Assembly (NCBI GenBank): GCA_020638195.1
Contig: JACKJC010000005.1
Location: 372,001 to 436,000, forward strand
DNA from: Methylobacteriaceae bacterium
Lineage (GTDB): Bacteria > Pseudomonadota > Alphaproteobacteria > Rhizobiales > Beijerinckiaceae
Direction of reading: 5' to 3'
DNA: 64,000 nt
Shown: positions 47,206 to 56,376 of the stretch, piece after piece
How positions within the stretch are numbered: the stretch's first letter is position 1
How the letters are laid out: every line of letters starts with the position of its first letter
Position numbers and translations under genes: made by a program
The notes under the pieces: model-generated
The model's input: the letters and a program-made list of their open reading frames with translations, nothing else
What the model was told of the DNA's origin: nothing
Database searches by the model: none

Positions 47206-48531
47206 ATGCGCCTTTCACCCATACCCATTCTCACGGGAGATCAGGAAGCCAGAGAGATCATCCAGCTCATGCTGCGCGCGGGCATGATCCGTCAGGAATC
47301 CGCGGGCATCTACGCCTGGCTGCCGCTGGGCCTGCGTGTCCTGAACAAGATCAACGCCATCGTGCGCGAGGAGCAGAACCGCTCCGGCGCCGTCGAACTA
47401 CTCATGCCGACCATCCAGTCGGCCGAACTCTGGCGCGAATCCGGCCGCTACGAGGCCTATGGCAAGGAAATGCTGCGCATCAAGGACCGGCACGAGCGCG
47501 AAATGCTGTTCGGCCCGACCAACGAGGAAATGATCACCGAGATTTTTCGGGCTTATGTGAAGTCCTACAAGGACCTGCCGCTCAATCTCTATCACATCCA
47601 GTGGAAATTCCGTGACGAGGTGCGCCCGCGCTTCGGCGTCATGCGCGGCCGCGAATTCCTGATGAAGGACGCCTATTCCTTCGATCTCGACGAGGCTGGC
47701 GCGCGCCATTCCTACAATCGCATGTTCACGGCCTATCTGCGCACCTTCGCCCGCCTCGGCCTGAAGGCGATTCCGATGCGCGCCGACACTGGCCCGATCG
47801 GTGGCGATCTCAGCCACGAATTCATCGTGCTGGCTTCGACCGGCGAGAGCCAGGTTTTTTGCCACAAGGATTTCCTCGACTTCGAGGTCCCTCCGGCGTC
47901 CATCGATTTCGACGACGCGAAAACCATGCAGGGCGTGTTCGACAAGTGGACGAGTCGCTACGCCGCGACCGAGGAGATGCACGACGCGGCTAAATTCGAG
48001 GGTCTGCCGGATGCCGATCGCGTTTCCGCGCGCGGAATCGAGGTCGGCCATATTTTCTACTTCGGGACCAAGTACTCGGAGCCGATGCGGGCCGTCGTGA
48101 ACGGCCCCGACGGCAAGAGACGCCAGTGCAGATGGGGTCCTACGGCATCAGCCCGTCGCGGCTGGCGTGGCGCGATCATCGGGCAAACCGACGACAATAG
48201 CATCATCTGGCAGGATCGGTCGCGCCTTCTTTAAAATTCCAGCTCTCGCCAATCTCAGGTGAGAAACCGCCAGAACGGTTGTACGCAACCTGCACGCCGA
48301 TCCCTACGCCAAAGCTGAACAATGCGGGCGTCGACACGCTCTACCGACGACCGCGACGGGCGCCTGGCGCCAAGTTTGCGACCCTCGATCTCATTAAGCC
48401 CTTTCTGGCGGAAGTGATCATCAGCCCCAAAGGGCTCTCGCCGATGGCAAGGTCGAGGTGAAGAACCGCAAGACCGGCGAGAAAGGCGATGCTCTCTACG
48501 CCAGAAGGGCCTACAGCAGGTTTGCGGATGA
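47206..48531 (+). pseudogene. proS: Prolyl-tRNA synthetase, C-terminal third frame-disrupted
   Basis: The frame from 47206 gives a class II synthetase of the short alphaproteobacterial type: GMIRQESAGIYAWLPLGLRV, FGPTNEEMITEIFRAYVKSY, QWKFRDEVRPRFGVMRGREF (motif 2) and HIFYFGTKYSEPMRAVVNG. After about 48110 the frame breaks, but MGSYGISPSRL, NSIIW, GAKFATLDLI and GKVEVKNRKTGEK follow in order in other frames, ending with ALQQVCG and TGA at 48529-48531. The gene is essential, so sequencing error is the best explanation. Confidence 0.88.
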
Positions 48532-48559
48532 TCGGCGCGAACCGCGCTGCGCTCCGCGT

Positions 48560-48642
48560 CGTCATTGCACGAGGAGCAAGCGTTTGGCAATCGGAAACCG
48601 AGTCATTGCTCCTGGGTTGCTTCGCGCTCGCAATCTCGGACG
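48560..48642. repeat. Degraded copy of the TTGCGAGC repeat between proS and lolC
   Basis: GTCGTCATTGCACGAGGAGC, AGTCATTGCTCCTGGGTTGC and TTCGCGCTCGCAAT match the element at 25894-25975 in the opposite orientation, with indels in keeping with the damaged patch. Confidence 0.6.
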
Positions 48643-48659
48643 GAAGAGGCGCAGGCGCA

Positions 48660-49956
48660 ATGGCGAAACCGCGGCCGCTTCCAGGCTTCGTCGCCAGCTC
48701 AGTTCTCATCAAACCGCCCGCGCCTTTCAGATAGACGCTGGCGCTGCCGCTATCTACGCGCCGCGCGCAGCTAAATCTCTCCATCATCCTTGATTTTCGC
48801 CTCGGCATCTGTATGCTCTGGCTGTCGCCACGTTGATTCGTGATATGAGCGTGATGAACGGCTTCCACAAGGAACTGCTCGACAAGATCGTCGGCGTGAA
48901 CGGCCATATCTTCGTGCAGGCGGCAGATGCGCCCATGAAGGATTTCGACGAGATGACCGCGCGCATTCGCAAGGTCAAAGGCGTAGCCATGGCCCTGCCG
49001 ATGATCAGCGAAGGCGCGGCCATCTCCTCGCCTTACCACGGACAAACCGGCGCGCTCGTGCCGCGTACGCGAAATGCGATCTCAGCTTTGGGTAGCCGGC
49101 AGCAATATCGAATGGCAGGATCTTCGGCTTCGACAAGGTTGATGAGGATCATCCCGCAGGCGTCGTCATCGGGCGGCGCATGGCGGACTGGCTGTCGGTG
49201 CGCGTCAGCGCTGATCAGCGATGCTTCGCGCGCAGCGCGACCGCCATTGGCGGTGCGCCCGCGCATCAAGGGCATCCGTCGCCATCTTCCTCGATGGGCA
49301 TGGCGGGATTTGACAGCGTGTTCGTCTACGTGCGCTATCCGGAAAACGCAGGCCATATTTCAGTGCGACAGCGAGGTTTTGATGGTCAGGGTGCTTCCTC
49401 GACTGGTCGAAAAAGCTCGACAGGGTGCGCCTGAATACAGGGAAGCGGCTTCCGATCGGCGTCATTCTCACCGGACTGGCGGCAGGCCGACGAGACTTTT
49501 CTTCAACGCAAGGTCGAGCGCAACGTCATATTCTCATCATCCTGACGCTTATCGTGCTGGTGGCGCGCTCAGCATCATCTCGGCCTGATCATGCAGGTGC
49601 GCAAACAAGGCGCACGACAGCATCGCCATCTGCGCACGATTGATTGCGACAAATGCTCAGTCATGCGCGTCTTACCATCACCGGCGTCGTTGGCGTCGCC
49701 GGCGTTATCGCAGGAACGATCCTCGGCCTTGTCGCGCTCATAATCTCAAGGCGGTCGCACCATCCTGAACAAAGCTGCTGCGCTGATCTCTTCCGGCGGG
49801 AAATCCTTTCGCCCGCTCGCGCACCATCGATGGTCGATCCGCGTGAAGTCGTCGCGGGTCGTCGTCATGACGCTGATCCATCGATCCTCTTTGCCAGGCC
49901 TCTATCCGGCCTGGCGCGCGGCGAAACCTCGGTCAGTCGAAGCGCTGAAATTTTGA
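48660..49956 (+). pseudogene. lolC: Lipoprotein-releasing ABC permease LolC/E, frame-disrupted
   Basis: Ordered fragments in several frames identify LolC: MAKPRPLPGFVASSVLIKPP, then RYLRA, VATLIRDMSVMNGFHKELLD with KIVGVNGHIFVQAADAP, VKGVAMALPMISEGAAISSP, ITGVVGVAGVIAGTILGLV and APSMVDPREVV, ending VEALKF with TGA at 49954. LolC sends lipoproteins to LolA with LolD. The stop abuts the lolD ATG. Many indels are concentrated here, probably from poor consensus. Confidence 0.8.
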
Positions 49957-50625
49957 ATGAGCGCCGCCCTCCGTCTCAATCAGCGTCAGGCGCCATTATC
50001 ATCGGGAGCGATACGCGTCCGTCCTGCGCGGCGCCAGCTTCCAGGCTTACCCGCCGGGCGAAGCAGTCGCACAGCCCGCCCTCCGGCGCCAGCAGGTGGA
50101 AGCGCTGCACGTATCGCGGGCCTGCTGGAGCGGCCGGATGGCGGCGACGTGCTGGTCGAAGGCGCCCTCGACCATCGCCGCGCTGTCGGACGGGGGCCGC
50201 ACCACGCCGACGCGATAAACGTCTGGATTCCATCACATTTGCTGCTGAGTTCTCGGCGCGCGAAAACATTAACTGCTGCCGCAGATGATCAGAACCGACC
50301 GGAAGGAAGCCGGCAAGCGCGCCGACCGAGCTACTGTCTATCTACAACTCATGCGGATCGCATCGCCCCGGCGGAACTGTCCGGGCGGCGACAACAGCGC
50401 GTCGCCATCGCCCGCGCGGTCACCAACGCGCCGCTGGTTCTGCTGGCGGACGAGCCGACCGGCAATCTCGATCCGCGCACGGCCGAGCATGTGTTCGAGA
50501 CGCTGATGACGCTGGTGCGCGCGACGGGCCTGGCCGCCATTATCGCGACACACAATTTCGAGCTCGCCAGCCGCATGGACCGGCGCATTACGCTGAACGA
50601 CGGCAAGATCGTGGAGCTGGCCTAG
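49957..50625 (+). pseudogene. lolD: Lipoprotein-releasing ABC ATPase LolD, N-terminal half garbled
   Basis: The 222-codon frame opens by chance through compensating shifts. Its first half keeps AGLLERPDGGDVLVEGA but loses a readable Walker A. The second half is intact: AELSGRRQQRVAIARAVTNA (signature), LVLLADEPTGNLDPRTAEHV (Walker B) and THNFELASRMDRRI. Other frames hold FSARENI and LPQMIRTDRKEAGKRAD. The gene directly follows lolC as usual. The organism probably has an intact LolD. Confidence 0.82.
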
Positions 50626-50634
50626 CGCAGGGCG

Positions 50635-51021
50635 CTAGGCTTCGCCGGTCAATTGAGCGATGCGCTGCTTGAGTTGCAGGACCTGCGCACGCAACCTGGT
50701 GTTTTCCATCATCACGCGATCGACCTGATCGACGTCCATCGCCTCGCCTTGCGCGGTGAGCGCCGGGCCGCCGGATTTCTCGATGAATTCTGCGCCCACG
50801 ATCCCCTCGCCGCGCCACGCGACTCGCGCGTGAAAAATGCGGCCCTTGTGGGGGATGTTGAGTTCGAATTCGTTGGGCAGCGGCATGCCGTCGGCGATCT
50901 CGAGCCGAACCCCGGCCGCCGAGAAGTTGCGGACGACGCAATCGATGGCGGGGGCGGCGGCGAACATCACTTGCGCGCTCATGAAGCTGCGGACGCGCTC
51001 GGCCTTGCGGGGCTGTGTCAT
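50635..51021 (-). CDS. PilZ-domain protein with C-terminal coiled coil
   Basis: The 128-residue protein has the PilZ arginine motif RKAERVR near the N-terminus and NFSAAGVRLE (the second c-di-GMP contact, [DN]xSxxG), followed by GAEFIEKSG. A coiled coil of about 30 residues (VDRVMMENTRLRAQVLQLKQ) ends the chain. It probably binds cyclic di-GMP and controls motility or secretion through a partner. It is antisense to the lolD-dnaE cluster and ends 10 bases from lolD. Confidence 0.82.
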   Translation of the reverse strand: MTQPRKAERVRSFMSAQVMFAAAPAIDCVVRNFSAAGVRLEIADGMPLPNEFELNIPHKGRIFHARVAWRGEGIVGAEFIEKSGGPALTAQGEAMDVDQVDRVMMENTRLRAQVLQLKQRIAQLTGEA

Positions 51022-51196
51022 GGACGGTTTCCGGTTTCCACCGCGCCAGTCTAGGCCCGCGCCATTAAGACTTGATGAGCGCGAGGCGAACCGGCGCCGT
51101 CCGAATTGCGCAAGACGCGAGCTTTGCCGTGCAAAAATAACAGGCAGCGCTTGGGCGTCGGGATTGTTCGAAAGCCGCGGTTGCGCTAGACTTTTG

Positions 51197-51278
51197 TGTC
51201 ACAATTTGTTGGACGCGAGTTCAATGTGACAGGCCCCGACGCTTGCCCCCCAATTTGAGCGTCGGGGCCGTTTTGTTT
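51197..51278 (+). ncRNA. Candidate small RNA with two stem-loops and intrinsic terminator
   Basis: TGTCACA (51197-51203) pairs with TGTGACA (51225-51231); directly after it, a perfect 12-base stem GGCCCCGACGCT / AGCGTCGGGGCC (51232-51269) with loop TTGCCCCCCAATTTG is followed by TTTTGTTTCTT. No plus-strand gene runs into this terminator, because the upstream gene is antisense. TTGTTC-N17-TAGACT (51164-51192) is a weak possible promoter placing the start near 51199. Confidence 0.4.
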
Positions 51279-51399
51279 CTTCAGAAATCAACGACTTCCG
51301 CTCCGATGTTAACCGCGACAACGGACCGCTCTGTGGCTTCGCTTGCGAAGAACAGAAAACGAACATAATATGTAAAAAGCAAGTACGAAGGAGTGGGGC

Positions 51400-51498
51400 A
51401 TGCGCGCCGCGGTGAGCGATCTCGTGGAGATATTGGCGATCGGACTTTTTGTCGCAGGGATCGGCGCCATGGGCGCGGCCCTGCACGCGGTCGCCTGA
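51400..51498 (+). CDS. 32-residue single-helix membrane peptide
   Basis: ATG 51400 with a strong GAAGGAGTGGGGC site opens a 33-codon frame ending at TGA 51496. The product is one hydrophobic helix (LVEILAIGLFVAGIGAMGAA) with a charged N-terminus (MRAAVSD). An AT-rich TAATAT (51366-51371) 17 bases after TTGCGA may be its promoter. It lies 71 bases upstream of dnaE. Small size limits certainty. Confidence 0.45.
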   Translation: MRAAVSDLVEILAIGLFVAGIGAMGAALHAVA

Positions 51499-51569
51499 TT
51501 GGCGCCTCGAACGCGCTTCTAAGCCGGAACGACTCTGCCTAAAGTCCGACCTCCATTCCGGAGGCCGTC

Positions 51570-54500
51570 TTGGATATCTGTCGCGACGTCGGTTTCGTGC
51601 ATCTGCACGTCCATTCCTCCTATTCGCTGCGCGAGGGGGCGCTGACGATCGCCAAACTCGCCAAGCTGGCGATCGCGGACGACCAGCCGGCGTTGGCGGT
51701 TACCGACACCAACAACCTGTTCGGCGCCCTCGAATTCTCCGAAAAGCTCGCCAAGGAAGGCGTGCAGCCGATTGTCGGCGTGCAGCTCGGCGTCGACTTC
51801 GGCGACGAACCCGCGTCGGCCGCCGGGATTGAACGCCCGACCGCCGGCGCCGGCGGGCTCGTGCTCATCGCCCGCAACGAGGCCGGCTACGAATCTCTGA
51901 TGCGGCTCGTCTCGCGCGCCTGGCTCGACGCGGAAGCCACAGGCGAGCCGCGCGCGGCGCTGGCGGCGCTCGCCGAGGAAACGGCCGGCCTGATAGCGCT
52001 GACCGGCGGCCCGTCAGGCCCGATCGACCGGCTGATCCGCGAAGGCCAGGCCGATCTCGCGCGCGCCCGCCTCGCGGGCCTGCAGGGCATGTTCGGCGAT
52101 CGCCTCTATGTCGAGATCCAGCGCCACGGCGACGATTCCGAGCGCGAGACCGAGCGCTATCTGCGCGACATGGCCTATCGCGGCGGGCTGCCCCTGGTGG
52201 CGACCAACGAGCCTTACTTCGCCGCGCGCTCCGATTTCGATGCGCATGACGCGCTGCTCTGCATTTCCGATGGAGCCATGCTCGAGGATGACGCCCGAAG
52301 GCGTCTGACGCCCGAGCACCGCTTCAAGACGCGCGCGGAAATGCGCGCGCTTTTCGCCGATCTCACCGAGGCGACAGACAATTCCGTCGCCATCGCGCTG
52401 CGCTGTTCGTACCGGCCAAAGACCCGTAAGCCGATCCTGCCGCGATTCACCACCGGCGATACAGCGGGAACCGACGCCGAAGCGGCCGAGGCGAAGGAAT
52501 TGCGCCGCCAGGCGGAGGAGGGGCTCAAGGCGCGTCTCGCGGCGCATCCGCCCGCGCATGATTTCACGGTCGCTGACTACGAAGCGCGGCTCGCCTTCGA
52601 ACTCGACGTCATCGAGAAGATGAAATTCCCCGGCTACTTCCTGATCGTCGCGGACTTCATCAAATACGCGAAGGAGCAGGGCATTCCCGTGGGGCCGGGC
52701 CGTGGCTCCGGCGCGGGCTCGCTGGTCGCCTACGCGCTCACCATCACCGACCTCGACCCCATGCGTTTCGCGCTTCTGTTCGAGCGCTTCCTCAATCCCG
52801 AACGCGTGTCGATGCCGGACTTCGACATCGATTTCTGCCAGAGCCGCCGCGACGAGGTGATCGCCTATGTGCAGCGCCGCTACGGCGCCGACCGCGTTGC
52901 GCAGATCATCACCTTCGGTTCGTTTCTCGCGCGCGGCGTGCTGCGTAACGTCGGGCGGGTCTTGCAGATGCCGCTCGGCCAGGTGGACCGGCTCGCCAAG
53001 CTCATCCCGCAGAACCCGGCCAAGCCCGTCACGCTGAAGGAGGCGATCGCAGGCGAGCCAAAACTGAAGGAAGCCGCCGAGAGCGATTCGCAGGTCGCGC
53101 GCCTGCTCGAGATCGCCGAAAAGCTGGAGGGCCTCTATTCCAACGCCTCGACGCACGCCGCCGGCGTCGTCATCGGCGACCGGCCACTGCACGAACTCGT
53201 GCCGCTCTATCGCGACCCGAAATCCGAAATGCCGGCGACCCAGTTCAACATGAAATGGGTCGAGCCCGCCGGCCTCGTGAAGTTCGACTTTCTGGGCCTC
53301 AAGACCCTCACGACGCTTTCCACCACTGTCGCGCTTCTGCAAAAGCGTGGCATCGACATCGATCTCTCGGCAATCCCGCTCGACGACAAAAAAACTTACG
53401 AAATGCTGGGGCGCGGCGAGACGGTCGGCGTGTTCCAGCTGGAAAGCGCGGGCATGCGCAAGGCGCTGGTCGAAATGCGCGCCGACCGGTTCGAGGACAT
53501 TATCGCGCTCGTCGCGCTCTATCGTCCCGGCCCGATGGCGAACATCCCGACTTATTGCGCGGTCAAGCTCGGCGAGGAGGACGCCGACTACATTCATCCC
53601 AAGATCGAGCACATCCTGAAGGAGACCTTTGGCGTCATCATCTACCAGGAACAGGTGATGCAGATCGCGCAGGTGCTTTCTGGCTATTCGCTCGGCGAAG
53701 CCGACATGCTGCGCCGCGCGATGGGCAAGAAGATCAAGGCGGAGATGGATGCCCAGCGCGCCCGTTTCGTGACGGGCGCCATCGAGGGCGGGCTCGACAA
53801 GGCGAAGGCCGACGAGATTTTCGACCTGCTCGCGAAATTCGCGGACTACGGCTTCAACAAGAGCCACGCGGCCGCCTACGCGCTGATCGCCTACCAGACC
53901 GCATGGTTCAAGGCGAACCATCCCGTCGAATTTCTCGCCGCCTCAATGACGCTCGACAAGGGCAATACCGACAAGCTCGCCGAATTCCGCAACGAGGCGC
54001 GCCGTTTGAAAATCCGCGTCGATCCGCCCTCCATCGTCCATTCCGGCGTGGATTTCGACGTGCACGGCAATGAGGATGCGCTGTCCATTCGCTACGCTCT
54101 GTCGGCCGTGAAAGGCGTCGGCGAAGGTCAGGCGGACGCGATCGTGCGCGCGCGCAAGTCACACGCGTTCCGCTCGCTCGGCGACATCGCCGCGGCGATC
54201 TCTCCGCGCGAGGTCAACAAGAAGGTGCTCGAAAGTCTGGCGGCCGCCGGCGCCTTCGACGAACTGGAATCCGATCGCGCGCGCGCCTTCGCGGCGGTCG
54301 AATCCATCCTCGCCACCGCCAACCGCATGGAAGACGAACGCGAACGCGGCCAGAGCGCCTTGTTCGGCGCGGGCGGCGCAGAACCCTTCGTCACGCCGAA
54401 GGCGCAGGCCTGGGCCGCGGCGGAAAAACTCAAGCGCGAATTCGACGCTGTCGGCTTCTTCCTGTCCGGCCACCCGCTCGACGCCTACGAGAGCGTCCTG

Positions 54501-55034
54501 ACGAAATTGCGCGTCCAGCCCTATGCGGAATTCGCGCGCGCCGTGAAGAAGGGCGCATCGGCCGGCCGCCTCGCCGCCGCCGTGCTCGACCGCGCCGAGC
54601 GCCGCACCAAGACCGGCAACAAGATGGGCATCGTGCAATTGTCCGATGCGTCGGGCCAGTACGAGGCGATCCTGTTTCAGGAAGGCCTCAACCAATACCG
54701 CGACCTCCTGGAGAAAGGCGCGTGCCTGCTCGTCAACATGCAGGCGCATGTGGAAGGCGAGGACATTCGCGCGAGAATCGTGTCGGTCGAGCCGCTCGAT
54801 CAGGCGGCCGCGCGCATCCAGAAAGGTCTGCGCATCTTCCTGCGTGATCCCGCGCCGCTCGTTTCGATCGAGCAGCGCCTGAAGGGCAGGGGCGAAGGCG
54901 ACGTTTCGCTCGTGCTGATGCGCGGCGCGGGTGAGGAAGTGGAAGTGAAACTGCCGGGCAAGTTCCCGGTCAATGCGGCGATCGCGGGCGCGCTGAAGGC
55001 GATACCGGGGATTGTCGCGGTGGAGCACGTGTAG
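51570..55034 (+). CDS. dnaE: DNA polymerase III alpha subunit
   Basis: The 1154-residue replicative polymerase has the PHP domain (VHLHVHSSYSLREGALTI), the catalytic PDFDIDFCQSRRDEVIAYVQ aspartates, GPGRGSGAGSLVAYAL, an HhH region (PREVNKKVLESLAAAGAF) and a C-terminal OB fold. GQSALFG is a likely beta-clamp motif. Translation begins at TTG 51570 with GGAGGCC upstream. Its place after lolCD is conserved in Hyphomicrobiales. Confidence 0.95.
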   Translation: MDICRDVGFVHLHVHSSYSLREGALTIAKLAKLAIADDQPALAVTDTNNLFGALEFSEKLAKEGVQPIVGVQLGVDFGDEPASAAGIERPTAGAGGLVLIARNEAGYESLMRLVSRAWLDAEATGEPRAALAALAEETAGLIALTGGPSGPIDRLIREGQADLARARLAGLQGMFGDRLYVEIQRHGDDSERETERYLRDMAYRGGLPLVATNEPYFAARSDFDAHDALLCISDGAMLEDDARRRLTPEHRFKTRAEMRALFADLTEATDNSVAIALRCSYRPKTRKPILPRFTTGDTAGTDAEAAEAKELRRQAEEGLKARLAAHPPAHDFTVADYEARLAFELDVIEKMKFPGYFLIVADFIKYAKEQGIPVGPGRGSGAGSLVAYALTITDLDPMRFALLFERFLNPERVSMPDFDIDFCQSRRDEVIAYVQRRYGADRVAQIITFGSFLARGVLRNVGRVLQMPLGQVDRLAKLIPQNPAKPVTLKEAIAGEPKLKEAAESDSQVARLLEIAEKLEGLYSNASTHAAGVVIGDRPLHELVPLYRDPKSEMPATQFNMKWVEPAGLVKFDFLGLKTLTTLSTTVALLQKRGIDIDLSAIPLDDKKTYEMLGRGETVGVFQLESAGMRKALVEMRADRFEDIIALVALYRPGPMANIPTYCAVKLGEEDADYIHPKIEHILKETFGVIIYQEQVMQIAQVLSGYSLGEADMLRRAMGKKIKAEMDAQRARFVTGAIEGGLDKAKADEIFDLLAKFADYGFNKSHAAAYALIAYQTAWFKANHPVEFLAASMTLDKGNTDKLAEFRNEARRLKIRVDPPSIVHSGVDFDVHGNEDALSIRYALSAVKGVGEGQADAIVRARKSHAFRSLGDIAAAISPREVNKKVLESLAAAGAFDELESDRARAFAAVESILATANRMEDERERGQSALFGAGGAEPFVTPKAQAWAAAEKLKREFDAVGFFLSGHPLDAYESVLTKLRVQPYAEFARAVKKGASAGRLAAAVLDRAERRTKTGNKMGIVQLSDASGQYEAILFQEGLNQYRDLLEKGACLLVNMQAHVEGEDIRARIVSVEPLDQAAARIQKGLRIFLRDPAPLVSIEQRLKGRGEGDVSLVLMRGAGEEVEVKLPGKFPVNAAIAGALKAIPGIVAVEHV

Positions 55035-55052
55035 CGCACTGGCCGATGCATT

Positions 55053-55160
55053 TCCCTCTCCCCGCCAAGCGGGGAGAGGGTCAGGGTGAGGGGCCAGTCC
55101 GCTCAGCGCAAGTTGGGCCCCTCACCCCGGCCCTCTCCCCGCAAACGGGGCCAGGGTGAG
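55053..55160. repeat. Palindromic repeat, CTCTCCCCGC family, between dnaE and sohB
   Basis: CCCTCTCCCCGCCAAGCGGG and CTCTCCCCGCAAACGGGG form the two ends. The right end codes for the C-terminus of the convergent protease gene. Confidence 0.85.
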
Positions 55161-56123
55161 CGCAGCCTCTCCCAATCGCCCGAACAAAACCTTCATCAGA
55201 GTCTTCTTCTCCGGCGCGTCGATGACGAACAGCCGCGCCTTGCCGCGCTGCGCAAGCAGATACTCGTCCGACGTCGCAATCGCGTCGATCAGCCCAAGTT
55301 TCAGCGCATCCGTCGCATACCAATAATCGCCGTCGCCCACCGCCTCGACGTTGAGCGCGGGCCGGTTCTCACGCACGAAATCCTTGAAGGCGACATGCGT
55401 CTCCTCGAGCTTGTGCTTGAAATGCTCGCGCCCCTCGTCAGTGATCGGCGCGAGCACCGAAATCGGCCTTTTGTGCTCGCCTGCCGTCAGTTCCTCGTAG
55501 TCGACGTCGATCTTCTTGAGGAGACGGCTGACGTTGGGAACCTGCGCCACAACGCCGATCGAGCCGACGACCGCGAAAGGCGCGGCGACGATGCGATTGG
55601 CGGCAACCGCCATCATATAGCCGCCGCTCGCCGCCACCTGGTCGACGCAAGCCGTCAGCTCGACGCCGGCGCGGCGTACGCGCTGCATCTGCGCCGCCAT
55701 CAGCCCGTAGCCCGAGACGATCCCGCCGGGGCTCGTGATCGAGACGACAATCTCGTCCTTGTCCGGCCGCGCCGCGACCAGCGCCGCGGTGATTTTTCGC
55801 GCGAAGGCCGCATGGCCGCTCGCCATCGGATCGCCCTTGAACCCGATGACATAGACGCGCTTGGCGTTCTCATCCCTCTGCTTGGCTTCCTTCTTGCGCG
55901 CCTTCAGGAAAGCCTTGGCGCCCTTCGCGCCGTCCGTGGCGATGCGGATCTGCGCTTCCATGAGGTCGAAGCGGTCGTCGAGGCTCGTCACCTTCACCTC
56001 GTCCTCGCGCCGCCGTTGCGATCGCGCGCCAATAATGATCGGCACGACGAGAACGATCGCGATCATGGCTGCGAGCCAGAAGGATTTGAGCGCGAAACCT
56101 CCGAAATCGATCCAGAAACTCAT
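55122..56123 (-). CDS. sohB: S49-family signal peptide peptidase-like protease (SohB-like)
   Basis: The 333-residue protease has an N-terminal membrane helix (LAAMIAIVLVVPIIIGA) and the S49 domain: VVSITSPGGIVSGYG, serine S166 in DQVAASGGYMMA and lysine K218 in TAGEHKRPISV, 52 residues apart as in E. coli SohB. The last ten residues (LAPFAGRGPG) and stop are encoded by a palindromic repeat, so the native end is altered. It is convergent with dnaE. Confidence 0.88.
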   Translation of the reverse strand: MSFWIDFGGFALKSFWLAAMIAIVLVVPIIIGARSQRRREDEVKVTSLDDRFDLMEAQIRIATDGAKGAKAFLKARKKEAKQRDENAKRVYVIGFKGDPMASGHAAFARKITAALVAARPDKDEIVVSITSPGGIVSGYGLMAAQMQRVRRAGVELTACVDQVAASGGYMMAVAANRIVAAPFAVVGSIGVVAQVPNVSRLLKKIDVDYEELTAGEHKRPISVLAPITDEGREHFKHKLEETHVAFKDFVRENRPALNVEAVGDGDYWYATDALKLGLIDAIATSDEYLLAQRGKARLFVIDAPEKKTLMKVLFGRLGEAALTLAPFAGRGPG

Positions 56124-56178
56124 GTGTGACTCGGGTGGGGTGAGCGGGGCGGGTTTGTTCTACATAGGCGCTGCCTGT

Positions 56179-56300
56179 CGTCATTGCGAGCGAAGCGTGG
56201 GAAGCCGCCGATGTGATCCCGGCCGCAGCGAAGGGGAGAGCCGGGGCCCAGCATCGTGGACTCTGGGCCCTGGATCAGCCTGCGGCTGTCCGGGGTGACA
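56179..56300. repeat. Composite palindromic repeat between sohB and an acyl-CoA dehydrogenase gene
   Basis: Starts CGTCATTGCGAGCGAAGCGT as in the TTGCGAGC family, then GATCCCGGCCGCAGCG...GGGCCC / GGGCCC arms, ending GTCCGGGGTGACA as in the GTCATCCCC family. It appears to be two families joined. Confidence 0.65.
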
Positions 56301-56376
56301 TGGGTGGTCTGTGGACGGCGCGCGTTGCGCGGAGCGGCTGGCGTCGTATCATCCCCAAAAACCTCCGGGGGAAACA

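Noticed and set aside
48489..48734. 81-residue plus-strand frame between proS and lolC
   Set aside because: It joins the end of proS, a degraded repeat and the start of lolC by chance.
52014..53921. 635-residue minus-strand frame in dnaE
   Set aside because: It lies wholly inside dnaE and has no ribosome site or domain.
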